A stretch of 64,000 nt of DNA, taken from positions 62,001-126,000 of the forward strand of contig NZ_JAHLQC010000006.1 of NCBI RefSeq assembly GCF_018918265.1, in the 5' to 3' direction. The stretch's first letter is position 1. Each line of letters opens with the position of its first letter. The notes beneath the pieces are model-generated. The model saw nothing but the letters and a program-made list of their open reading frames with translations. It ran no database searches and was not told the origin of the DNA. The position numbers were made by a program, and so were the translations under genes. Source of the DNA: Falcatimonas sp. MSJ-15. Its GTDB lineage: Bacteria; Bacillota; Clostridia; Lachnospirales; Lachnospiraceae. Shown here piece after piece: positions 34,043 through 43,179 of the stretch.

Positions 34043-35971
34043 ATGTGGATGTATGAATTTAAGAGTATTATTAGGAGCAGGAAAAATTGGATATATATAA
34101 TATTATGTTTTGGATTGGAGATAGTAATGCTTAACAATGCAGGAACATTGCGATGTGAAGCATTTAATGAAAGAAACTATAATATCTATTCTCAGTATCT
34201 TAGCGAGTATGGTGGGATAATTAATGGTGTTAAGATTGAAGCACTTGATACAAAGATACATGAGATAAATGATATGTTTGATTATAAAGACAAGATCTCA
34301 AAAGCATTTGATAATAAAGAAGTGTCATTTGCTGAATTTGAAGAAACACTTGTAAAGACTGTACCTTATCAAAAGGATATCCGAGTTCTCAATTATATAA
34401 AAAATCAGGCAGATTATGTTACTAATTCTAAGGATGCAGATCGAATAATATATCCTAATTCATGGGTTAATCTATTGGCAGGTCAGATTACAAGATATGG
34501 ACTTTTGTTACTTATTATACTTGTGATGGTTCCTGTGTATACAAGAGATTATGAGAGCAGGATGGATATGATTACATCAACAAGTAAGAATGGAAAAATG
34601 AGATTATATAGTAGTAAAATAGTTGCATTGATAATATTTGCGGCAATTATAAGTATATTTATGGGTGTGATAGAATATATATATTATCTTGTGAGAATGG
34701 GATTTAATGATTATTTGGTTAAAGTCCATAATATTGAAGTGTTTGAGAATGTTGTATTTAATAGTTCATTAATAGTAATATATATGTTAAAGGTGTTTCA
34801 GTGGTTTTTAGGATTGTCACTTTTAATATTTGAAGGTTTTGTTTTTTCTGTTTTTATTAGAAATAGATTTTTTACACATATTTTTCTGTTTATATATACA
34901 ATTATTCCGGTAATGGTTATGAGTAAATCAACTAGATTAAAATTATTAATGCCATCAGGTTTTGTAACAGATGGTGGTTATATTGCAGGTGTAGATGATT
35001 ATATGGATGAATTGTGTATATATGGAAGAAGAGAACTTACAAGATATTCTTTAATATTTATTATGATGTTAATAGTATGTATAATAATAGGTCAAAGAAA
35101 AATATCCCTGAAGAATAATGAACGTTTTATAAAGTTAAAAAAAGTAGCTGCAATAATAATTATGTTGTGTCCATTAACAGGTTGTTCATCAGGATATAAT
35201 ATTGATAATGTTATATATTCTCCCGGAGATTGTCTGGCATATGAGAGTATGATATGTGATGATTATAGTATAAAAATGGAAGATATGAATTATGTAATTG
35301 ATACCGGTACTGCTACAATTCCATTTAATAATGAGCCAATAGACAAAATATATGATAATGGAAGTTTTGTTAGTAAAGTATGTATAAGCGATGGTGATAT
35401 ATATTATAGTGTAGACTATGATAATGATGCAGAGACTTATTTTGCAATATACAAGTTTGATAAGGAGACTTTTTTGTCAGAGTGTATATATAAGAGCAAA
35501 ACAGAAGAAGATAGCTATCTTGATATGAAAGATATTGTAACGGTTAATAATGAAGTTATGTTGCCAAACTTTCAATTCGTGGCAGGTAATCTTCTTGTAT
35601 ATACAGCAATAGACAGTATTCATCTATATAATATAGAAACTAGGGAAGAAAAGATTATTGACGAAGCAGGAAGTGAATGTGGGCTTAAGGATAATTGGCT
35701 GTACTATATAGATAGGACATCTAAACTTATAAGATATAATCTTACAACGGGTGACAAAGAGAAAGTTATGGATAATTATATAAGTAATTATGTCTTTTGG
35801 AAAGATATGATTGTATATGTTAATATTAGTGATGGAAGACTTAAGAGCTATTCTAAAGAGAATGAGAATGTTGTGGATGATAGAGAAATTTCGGTAGTGT
35901 TTATTAATAATAATGAACTTATATGGTATACAAAAGATGGTATAAGAAATAGTAGCACAGATGTTAATTGA
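34043..35971 (+). CDS. ABC-2 permease fused to an internal lipoprotein-like sensor domain
   Basis: This protein of about 642 residues has an ABC-2 permease layout in residues 1-360: helix 1, an outer loop, then several helices. Residues 363-385 form one more hydrophobic segment ending in PLTGCSS, a perfect lipobox but deep inside the chain. The remaining 255 residues are hydrophilic with propeller-like repeats (DGDIYYSVDYDND, DNWLYYIDRTSKLIRYN). It looks as if a separate lipoprotein gene was fused onto the permease. Processing at the inner lipobox could split it again. ATG 34043 follows GGAGAAG; 34025 is an alternative. Confidence 0.75.
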   Translation: MWMYEFKSIIRSRKNWIYIILCFGLEIVMLNNAGTLRCEAFNERNYNIYSQYLSEYGGIINGVKIEALDTKIHEINDMFDYKDKISKAFDNKEVSFAEFEETLVKTVPYQKDIRVLNYIKNQADYVTNSKDADRIIYPNSWVNLLAGQITRYGLLLLIILVMVPVYTRDYESRMDMITSTSKNGKMRLYSSKIVALIIFAAIISIFMGVIEYIYYLVRMGFNDYLVKVHNIEVFENVVFNSSLIVIYMLKVFQWFLGLSLLIFEGFVFSVFIRNRFFTHIFLFIYTIIPVMVMSKSTRLKLLMPSGFVTDGGYIAGVDDYMDELCIYGRRELTRYSLIFIMMLIVCIIIGQRKISLKNNERFIKLKKVAAIIIMLCPLTGCSSGYNIDNVIYSPGDCLAYESMICDDYSIKMEDMNYVIDTGTATIPFNNEPIDKIYDNGSFVSKVCISDGDIYYSVDYDNDAETYFAIYKFDKETFLSECIYKSKTEEDSYLDMKDIVTVNNEVMLPNFQFVAGNLLVYTAIDSIHLYNIETREEKIIDEAGSECGLKDNWLYYIDRTSKLIRYNLTTGDKEKVMDNYISNYVFWKDMIVYVNISDGRLKSYSKENENVVDDREISVVFINNNELIWYTKDGIRNSSTDVN

Positions 35972-36039
35972 ACAGATGGTAAAAAAATACATAAATAATA
36001 ACTATTTGTATAGAATATCAAAATAATGTATACTTAATT

Positions 36040-36205
36040 GATGCCTACGAATTGTTCCGTGCTACGCACTCACACAATTCTACCGGGTATTCGCATATTG
36101 TGGGATTATCATCCCACTTTTATGCTCATATCGGGGCGGGTCCCAAGGTCTTTCACCCACCTATGAGCAAGCTCATTTGGGTTTAGACCTTTAGACCCTG
36201 GCATC
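36040..36205 (-). repeat. Structured repeat, long copy
   Basis: A 166-nt element bounded by GATGCC (36040-36045) and GGCATC (36200-36205), which pair. Inside, GAATTGT pairs with ACAATTC (about 36048 and 36074), GTGGGAT with ATCCCAC (about 36100 and 36112), and GAGCAAGCTC is a self-complementary ten-mer. Bases 36150-36205 recur at 10110-10165 in the opposite orientation. The orientation given is that of the copy beginning GATGCCAGGGTC. There is no ORF. It could be a structured RNA, an omega-RNA relative, or a non-autonomous mobile element. It lies 35 nt before the TetM-like gene. Confidence 0.6.
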
Positions 36206-36240
36206 ATATAATAAAATTATAGTATATGGGATGATTTTTT

Positions 36241-38946
36241 ATGAATAGATTAATATTTGGAATACTTGCTCATGTTGATGCAGGTAAGACGACTCTGTCC
36301 GAAGGACTTATGTATAAGTCTGGTGCGATAAGGAAGATAGGTCGTGTAGATAATAAAGATGCGCACCTTGATACGAACGAGCTTGAACGTGCGAGAGGAA
36401 TAACAATATTCTCAAGTCAGGCAGAACTTAAGATTGATGACCTTGATATAACATTACTTGATACACCGGGACATGTCGATTTTTCAGCAGAGATGGAGAG
36501 AACACTTAGAGTGCTTGATTATGCGATACTTATTATAAGTGGCGCAGATGGTGTACAGGGACATACAGAGACACTTTGGAAATTGCTTAGGGAATATAAT
36601 GTTCCTGTATTCATATTTGTTAATAAGATGGATCAGAATGGAACAGATAAAGAGAAGATACTTGAAGATATAAGAGAGAAGCTTACAGATTCATGTGTTG
36701 ATTTTACAGATACAGACAGTGAAGAATTCTATGAGAATATAGCGATGAGTGATGAACATGTCATGGAAGATTATCTTGATAATATGACTGTTAGTATTGA
36801 AGATATACAGGGACTTATTGTTGAGAGAAAGATATTTCCATGTTTTTTTGGTTCAGCATTAAGGCTTACAGGCATTGATGAGTTCATGCAGGGATTATAT
36901 ACATATACACTTAGACCAGAGTATAGCAAAGAGTTCGGAGCAAGAGTATATAAGATAACAAGAGAAGCTGATGGAACAAGACTCACTCATATTAAAGTGA
37001 CCGGTGGAACTCTTAGAGTTAAGACTGAATTAACAGGAGATACGGATGGCAGAGAATGGAGAGAGAAGATTAATCAGATTAGGCTGTATTCCGGTGATAA
37101 GTATGAGACTGTCAATGAAGCATGTGCAGGAATGGTATGTGCGCTAACAGGACTTAATTATACATATTGTGGGGAAGGATTTGGATATGAATATTCGGAC
37201 AATCAGAGCTATCTAGAGCCTGTTCTTACATATAAGATTAATCTTCCGGATAGTATAAGTGAGACACAGATGTTGCCAAAACTTAGAATGCTTGAAGAAG
37301 AAGATCCAAAGCTTAGCATTGTATGGGATGAGGAATTAAAAGAGATTCAGGCAAAGATAATGGGAGAAGTCCAGCTTGAGATATTAAAGAGTGTTATAAA
37401 AGAGAGATTTGGTGTTGATATTACTTTTGGTGCAGGTAATATTGTATATAAAGAGACTATTGAGAATGTAGTTGAAGGTGTTGGACATTTTGAACCACTA
37501 AGGCATTATGCTGAAGTTCATCTTATACTTGAACCTGCTCCTCGTGGAAGTGGTGTGCATGTATATACAGATTGCAGTGAAGATATTCTTGATAAGAACT
37601 GGCAGAGACTTATTGTTACACATATAGAAGAGAGAGAACACAGAGGTGTTCTTACAGGTTCGCCGGTGACAGATATTAATATTATACTCGTAACAGGAAG
37701 AGCGCATATTAAGCATACTGAAGGCGGTGATTTCAGACAGGCTACTTACAGAGCGATAAGACAAGGTCTTAAGATGGCTAAGTCGAGACTTCTTGAGCCT
37801 TATTATGAGTTCAGACTTGAAGTTCCGGAAGTTAATATTGGACGAGCAATGATGGATATTGAGAAGATGCATGGCAAGTTTGAGATGCCTGTAACTTCTA
37901 ATGGAATGGCTGTTATAACAGGAAGTGCTCCGGTATCACTTATGCATGATTATCAGAATGAAGTGATAGCTTATTCAAAAGGTCATGGAAGACTTAATCT
38001 TACTCTTAAAGGGTATGACCTATGTCATAATGAAGATGAAGTTATTGCTAAGTATAATTATGATTCTGAAAGTGACATTGCAAATCCTACAGGATCAGTA
38101 TTTTGTGCACATGGTTCGGGATATCTTGTACCATGGAATGAAGTATATTCATATATGCACGTTGAGAGTGTTCTTGCAGTTAAGAATAAGAATAATCTTG
38201 ATATAATAGAGAATAATCCTCTTAACAGAGTGTCTGAGGGTGTTATAGATCTTGATGAGATAGATGATATCATTAATAAGACTTTTTTTGCCAACAGAGG
38301 AGCATCTAATGCCAAATGGCGAAGAAATAAGCGTGTTAAAGAAGATATGGAATTCGCTATATCAAGAGATTTTGGTGTTAAGAAGAATGTTAAGAATAAT
38401 GCAGGCAAAGAGAAGTATCTTCTTATAGATGGCTATAATGTTATATTTGCATGGGACGAACTTAATGAGTTAGCTAAGACTAATATAGACGGAGCAAGAG
38501 ACAGACTGCTTGATATTATGTGCAATTATCAGGGAGTTAAGAAGTGTAATCTTATTGTTGTATTTGATGCTTATAGAGTGGAGAATCATAAGACAGAGTT
38601 TTTTGATTATCATAATATTCATGTTGTATATACTAAGGAGGCAGAGACAGCAGACCAGTATATTGAGAAGTTCGCACATGAGAATGGAAGAAGATATGAT
38701 GTAACTGTTGTAACGTCAGATGGACTAGAGCAGATAATTATTCAGGGGCAGGGATGTACACTTATCTCAGCAAGAGAATTTAAGGAGTATATTAAGGCTA
38801 ATGATGAACTTATTAAAGAGAAGACATCACAGTCAGTAAGTCTTAAGAATGGCTTATTTACTGGGGCTTCAGATGAAGTTAAAAATTTTTTTCTTTTTTT
38901 GCAACATTTTGTATCTCTAGAAAGTGTTATATATGTAAGCACTTAA
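36241..38946 (+). CDS. EF-G/TetM-like translational GTPase fused to a YacP/Rae1-type NYN ribonuclease domain
   Basis: This is a 901-residue protein. Residues 1-640 resemble ribosomal protection proteins: G1 AHVDAGKTT (10-18), the RGITIFSS switch, G3 DTPGH (from 74), G4 NKMD (from 128), and domain IV/V segments GEVQLEIL and PGSGVHVYTDC-like strands. TetM/TetO proteins end near residue 640. After a basic linker (about 695-720) comes a complete NYN domain: LLIDGYNVIFAW (D730), VVFDAY (D776), TKEAETADQYIEK (D805) and VTSDGLEQ (D827). This matches B. subtilis YacP/Rae1, which cuts mRNA in the ribosomal A site. The GTPase could deliver the nuclease there. Tetracycline resistance should not be assumed. 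The last 30 residues are hydrophobic and odd after a T-rich run. Confidence 0.85.
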   Translation: MNRLIFGILAHVDAGKTTLSEGLMYKSGAIRKIGRVDNKDAHLDTNELERARGITIFSSQAELKIDDLDITLLDTPGHVDFSAEMERTLRVLDYAILIISGADGVQGHTETLWKLLREYNVPVFIFVNKMDQNGTDKEKILEDIREKLTDSCVDFTDTDSEEFYENIAMSDEHVMEDYLDNMTVSIEDIQGLIVERKIFPCFFGSALRLTGIDEFMQGLYTYTLRPEYSKEFGARVYKITREADGTRLTHIKVTGGTLRVKTELTGDTDGREWREKINQIRLYSGDKYETVNEACAGMVCALTGLNYTYCGEGFGYEYSDNQSYLEPVLTYKINLPDSISETQMLPKLRMLEEEDPKLSIVWDEELKEIQAKIMGEVQLEILKSVIKERFGVDITFGAGNIVYKETIENVVEGVGHFEPLRHYAEVHLILEPAPRGSGVHVYTDCSEDILDKNWQRLIVTHIEEREHRGVLTGSPVTDINIILVTGRAHIKHTEGGDFRQATYRAIRQGLKMAKSRLLEPYYEFRLEVPEVNIGRAMMDIEKMHGKFEMPVTSNGMAVITGSAPVSLMHDYQNEVIAYSKGHGRLNLTLKGYDLCHNEDEVIAKYNYDSESDIANPTGSVFCAHGSGYLVPWNEVYSYMHVESVLAVKNKNNLDIIENNPLNRVSEGVIDLDEIDDIINKTFFANRGASNAKWRRNKRVKEDMEFAISRDFGVKKNVKNNAGKEKYLLIDGYNVIFAWDELNELAKTNIDGARDRLLDIMCNYQGVKKCNLIVVFDAYRVENHKTEFFDYHNIHVVYTKEAETADQYIEKFAHENGRRYDVTVVTSDGLEQIIIQGQGCTLISAREFKEYIKANDELIKEKTSQSVSLKNGLFTGASDEVKNFFLFLQHFVSLESVIYVST

Positions 38947-39060
38947 GAAACAGATATAAAAAGAGGGATGTAGTGTATTGATTAACCAGGACTTATCTGG
39001 ATATTAAGAAGATTAGTTATTAAGATGACAATGCACTTATATAAAAGGAGAGATATAAAG

Positions 39061-41577
39061 ATGAAAAAAAATTGGAAGAAAATGGTGGCACTTACATTGT
39101 GCCTTAGTATGGCAACAGGCTGCCAGAATGCAAAAGAGACAAAAGTTGATAATATTTTTGACAAAAAGACAGAAGTAGAAACAGAGATTGCAGAGAAAAA
39201 GACTGATGCTAAAAAGTCAGGAAATCAGACTGTACTTGATATCAAAGCTAATTATGCATCAAGTGAGCTTTATGAATATGCAGAGCCTGTATATAATGTA
39301 CCTAAGGATTATGTATTTGAATATACAGATGTACCTGAAGGCTTTTGGGATGCAGGTGTTGTAGAGACATTTGCAGTCTTTACTGATCCTGACTTTAAAG
39401 ATATTGGAAAAGTAAGTATTAATATTGATGATGATTATTCAGACAGAACAATAAAGATCAGTCCAACACTTGCTTTTGATCTCGTGAATGGAGAAAGTGA
39501 GTCTGCACAGGATGGAACATGGGGAGCTAAGAGTAAGTTCTATCTTGTACAGTATGTTTCATTAGAAGATGGAAGTAAGCTTGATAAACCAATAGTTACA
39601 GTATTTACAATTAAGAATGAGATGCAGACATCTACACTTACACAGTCAGTTGGTACAGATGGAGTATATTCACTTAGCTGGACAGCTGTTGATGGTGCTG
39701 ATTCTTATGATGTATATTATTATGATATGGATTATGCAAGGCTTCAATATACAACAGATAAGACAGTATGTAATTACTATGACTTTCAGTCAGCTAAAGA
39801 CAGACCTAATTCAGAATCTGCATTTGATAAAGGTAAATTAATGTCAATGAATACTACACTTATGACTGGCAGCGGCTATTTTGTAGTAGCTAAGAAAGCT
39901 GACGGAACATTATCTCCTATGAGTAATATTGTTGATATTGATGATATTGCTAATCAGATACCTGTAAGACATGATTTTTATTTTGAAAATAATTATACAA
40001 TTCATAATGTGCTTGATCTTCCTGCTTATGTAACAGTTGAGATGCTTGATGGATCACTTGCAGAATATCCTATTGATTATCGTGACAAAGAGATAGTATT
40101 CTATCCAGCGGGTGGTGGTTATATTCAGCCTTCAATTGTTGGACTTAATATATCAATGTCGAGTATACGTTTTGACGGAATGGATGAAAATACATTCAGA
40201 GCACAGATGTCAGAACTTACAGACAGACAGGATGAGATAAGTGGTAAGTCAGGTGGCGTAACTCCAACTATTGATATACCTTATGTTCCAGGTAATGATG
40301 TAGATGATAATGGAACTTCTGATAATAAAGATGATGAAAAATATACAGAAGACGGTGAACCAGAGACAGATACTAAAGAAGATGTAACAGAGAAAGATAC
40401 AGAAAAGTCAACAGATAAAGAAACAGAAGAAGTTACTAAAGAGAACGTAACAGAGAAAACTACAGAAAAAACTACAGAAAAAACAACAGATAAAGAAACA
40501 GAAAAAGATACTAAGGAAGACGAATCACAATCAGCATCTTCTAAAGATAATACTAAAGATACTAGTAGTACTAATTCATCAATACAGATGAATCATGATT
40601 TTAAAATAACTGCTAATAATGCATTAAGTGAGTGGCTTGCAGTTAATATGTTAAATCATGAAGAGAAGATTAGTCTTTCTGAATTCAATGAAGCTTCTGA
40701 TAGTGATTATCTTCTTGATGCTTATCTTGAAGCATATAATCAGAATCCTCTTATAGGTATTATTGATGATGTAAGACTTGATTATGCTAATAATGATCTT
40801 CTTATAAGTTATGTTCTTGATGCAGATGCTACTGACAAGATGCAGGAAGATTCTCTTGCTAAAGCAAAAGAGATATCTGATTCAATAATAAAAGATGGAA
40901 TGAGTGATTATGAGAAAGAGATAGCAATTAATGATTATCTGTGTGAGAATGCAGCTTATAATGATAAGATTTTAGAAGCAATAAGTGATGAAGGAACTAT
41001 TGATGATAATGTTGTATATGAATATCCTAATTCATTCACACCTTATGGTATCTTATGTGAGAATGTAGGTGTATGTGAATCTTATGCAGAAGCATTTCTT
41101 CTTATAGCACAGGAATGTGGACTTGAAGCTATTATTGAGACTGGTAAGATGCAGAATGTTAATCATGAATGGAACAGAGTAAAACTTGACGGTGGCTGGT
41201 ATATGTTAGATGTAACTAATAATGACAGCGATATGATTAAAAATATGTATGTTAACCTTCCAGATGATGTAGCATCATTATATGTACAGAAGAGTACAGA
41301 AGCATATATGGATAATGTAGCTTCAGAATATACTTCAGAAGGTATGGATTATGAATATTACAATGTTAATGGTCTTTATAGTGAAGATAAAACAAAAGTA
41401 GCTGATATTCTTGCTAATGAACTTACTAAAGGTGGAGATAGTATAGTTGTCCGTACAGCATCAGATTTAACACAGGATGATGTTGATGGTATCATATCAG
41501 ATGCACTTACTAAAGCTAATATAGAATCATGTAAGTATATGTATGCACAGGACATGATATATGTGAAACTTAACTAA
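39061..41577 (+). CDS. Lipoprotein with transglutaminase-like domain
   Basis: This 838-residue protein has a signal peptide ending MATGC (lipobox near residue 21). A fibronectin-like stretch (TLTQSVGTDGVYSLSWTAVDGADS near residue 205) comes before a repetitive Thr/Glu/Lys linker at about 435-490 (TEKTT units). A transglutaminase-like domain follows with C672 (GVCESYAEA), H702 (NHEWNRV) and D717 (MLDVTNND), the full triad. It probably cross-links or cleaves surface proteins or peptides. AAAAGGAG precedes ATG 39061. Confidence 0.82.
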   Translation: MKKNWKKMVALTLCLSMATGCQNAKETKVDNIFDKKTEVETEIAEKKTDAKKSGNQTVLDIKANYASSELYEYAEPVYNVPKDYVFEYTDVPEGFWDAGVVETFAVFTDPDFKDIGKVSINIDDDYSDRTIKISPTLAFDLVNGESESAQDGTWGAKSKFYLVQYVSLEDGSKLDKPIVTVFTIKNEMQTSTLTQSVGTDGVYSLSWTAVDGADSYDVYYYDMDYARLQYTTDKTVCNYYDFQSAKDRPNSESAFDKGKLMSMNTTLMTGSGYFVVAKKADGTLSPMSNIVDIDDIANQIPVRHDFYFENNYTIHNVLDLPAYVTVEMLDGSLAEYPIDYRDKEIVFYPAGGGYIQPSIVGLNISMSSIRFDGMDENTFRAQMSELTDRQDEISGKSGGVTPTIDIPYVPGNDVDDNGTSDNKDDEKYTEDGEPETDTKEDVTEKDTEKSTDKETEEVTKENVTEKTTEKTTEKTTDKETEKDTKEDESQSASSKDNTKDTSSTNSSIQMNHDFKITANNALSEWLAVNMLNHEEKISLSEFNEASDSDYLLDAYLEAYNQNPLIGIIDDVRLDYANNDLLISYVLDADATDKMQEDSLAKAKEISDSIIKDGMSDYEKEIAINDYLCENAAYNDKILEAISDEGTIDDNVVYEYPNSFTPYGILCENVGVCESYAEAFLLIAQECGLEAIIETGKMQNVNHEWNRVKLDGGWYMLDVTNNDSDMIKNMYVNLPDDVASLYVQKSTEAYMDNVASEYTSEGMDYEYYNVNGLYSEDKTKVADILANELTKGGDSIVVRTASDLTQDDVDGIISDALTKANIESCKYMYAQDMIYVKLN

Positions 41578-41939
41578 TTAATTATATTATATGTATGATG
41601 TTTGATTAATTACATTGTATAAGATTTAACTAATTAGACATTAGAATGTATGTGATTAAATTAGAATTATTTATATTATATATCCCGTAATTAGTTGGGG
41701 AGTAGAGATGATAATTAGCAAAGTGGTTATAACAGAAAAGAACATTGTATAATTAAATCATATAAAATATTAAAAAAAACTTGATTTAATATTAAAAATT
41801 TATTATCCTAATGTGGTTGGATTTACAGATGCAGAGGTTACAATGATATTATTTTACAATATCTGTGAATATATTATTGTAACTACATCTGTAAGAATGG
41901 ACGTTTTAGATACATTCAGATTACAAAGGTGGTATATAA
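41578..41939. other. Intergenic region with long imperfect hairpin
   Basis: No gene is seen in these 362 nt. TTACAGATG (41823-41831) pairs with CATCTGTAA (41886-41894), and inside it GTTACAAT (41837-41844) pairs with ATTGTAAC (41876-41883). The structure ends 45 nt before the sigma-factor start and could be an operator or a leader hairpin. Confidence 0.55.
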
Positions 41940-42440
41940 GTGGACATACAATGTGGAAAAAGTACATATAGTTTTGAGAGTATTGTGGATAAATATTCAA
42001 ATATGCTTATGCGACTTGCTATGATTAGAATGGGTAATAAAGAGGACGCTGAGGAAGTTGTCCAGGATACTTACTTAAAACTGATATATGAAGTTAATAA
42101 GGGTAATATATTTAATGATGAGGAACATTTAAAAGCATGGCTTCTTACTGTTGCGACTAACAGAGGTAAGTCTATACTTAATCTTATGTGGAACAGAAGA
42201 ACACAGGGACTTGATGCATTAGAAGAAGCTTCATACGAAGATAAGCATAATGAGGGATATGCTTATGAATATGTTATGAAACTTCCAGAGAAGTATAGAG
42301 TAGCGATTAATCTGTTCTATTATGAACAGTTAAAGACTGATGAGATAGCGAAGATTATGAAGACTAAGGAAACGACAGTAAGATCCTATTTACATCGTGG
42401 ACGTGAGAGATTAAAAGAGATGATGGAGGCTGATGCGTAA
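41940..42440 (+). CDS. ECF-type RNA polymerase sigma factor
   Basis: This 166-residue protein has region 2 with YSNMLMRLAMIRMGNKEDAEEVVQDTYLKL (residues 19-48) and region 4 with LPEKYRVAINLFYYEQLKTDEIAKIMKTKETTVRSYLHRGRERL (from 114). It starts at GTG 41940 behind AAAGGTGG. Its stop and the next start overlap (TAATG), which couples it to the membrane protein that follows, the standard arrangement for sigma and anti-sigma. Confidence 0.92.
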   Translation: MDIQCGKSTYSFESIVDKYSNMLMRLAMIRMGNKEDAEEVVQDTYLKLIYEVNKGNIFNDEEHLKAWLLTVATNRGKSILNLMWNRRTQGLDALEEASYEDKHNEGYAYEYVMKLPEKYRVAINLFYYEQLKTDEIAKIMKTKETTVRSYLHRGRERLKEMMEADA

Positions 42441-42973
42441 TGTGGAACGAAGAAGAATTTTTTAAAGATTTTGCAAAAGCTTCAGATAAGATTACAGCTT
42501 CAGATGAGCTGACAGAACGTCTTAAGAGTCTTCCAACAGGAAGAAAAAGACCTAGAGTCTATTATGAGAGAATGGTGCTTGCGGCAGCAGCTGTTATATT
42601 GTGCGTGTCGCTTGGCGTATTTGGAATAAGTCGAATTAGTAATACAGGGGATAATATTACTGATAGCAAGGTTGAATTTGCAAGCAAAAGTGAATCTGAT
42701 GATGATATGCAGAATATAGATATAAGTGGCAAGCTTGAACTTGCACGAAAATATGTTGATAATTATTCAGTTAAGATAACAGATGCTAATGGTAATGAGA
42801 TATCACAGACAACTAGAAAAGTAATTACAGGTCAGCTTAAGAATGCTATAATTGTAAGTGAAGATACACAGGGAGAGTATACTTCATATTACTGTGAGGG
42901 TAAGAAGAATATAGAGATTAGAATATATTCTGCTGATAAGACGAATATTAAAGTTGCAGTGATTGAGAAGTAG
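42440..42973 (+). CDS. Probable anti-sigma factor, single-pass membrane protein
   Basis: This 177-residue protein has a short cytoplasmic N-terminus (WNEEEFFKDFAKASDKI), one membrane helix at about residues 46-66 and an outer domain of about 110 residues. No zinc-binding anti-sigma motif (HxxxCxxC) is present. The role is inferred from overlap with the sigma gene and topology. A terminator follows 22 nt later. Confidence 0.65.
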   Translation: MWNEEEFFKDFAKASDKITASDELTERLKSLPTGRKRPRVYYERMVLAAAAVILCVSLGVFGISRISNTGDNITDSKVEFASKSESDDDMQNIDISGKLELARKYVDNYSVKITDANGNEISQTTRKVITGQLKNAIIVSEDTQGEYTSYYCEGKKNIEIRIYSADKTNIKVAVIEK

Positions 42974-42994
42974 CAGATTGATAGTATGATAGAA

Positions 42995-43030
42995 AAAGAT
43001 GGTTAGCTATATGGCAAGCCATCTTTTTTT
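42995..43030 (+). terminator. Rho-independent terminator
   Basis: AAAGATGG (42995-43002) pairs with CCATCTTT (43019-43026), followed by TTTT. Confidence 0.8.
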
Positions 43031-43179
43031 GTTATAAGTTAGAAGATTAGGGAAGACTTTAAGTCTATGTTTTTGCTATATGCAGGTAATTAGTTATGTA
43101 AATTAAATATAAGTTTGTAAAATGTGATATTGGTGTGGTAGTATATATATACGGTTGAATAGTAGAAGAGGTGGAGAGG

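Noticed and set aside
36241-38946. Acquired tetracycline resistance gene
   Set aside because: The GTPase part is only TetM-like, the codon use matches its neighbours, and the NYN fusion is not part of known tet genes. Resistance cannot be claimed from sequence.
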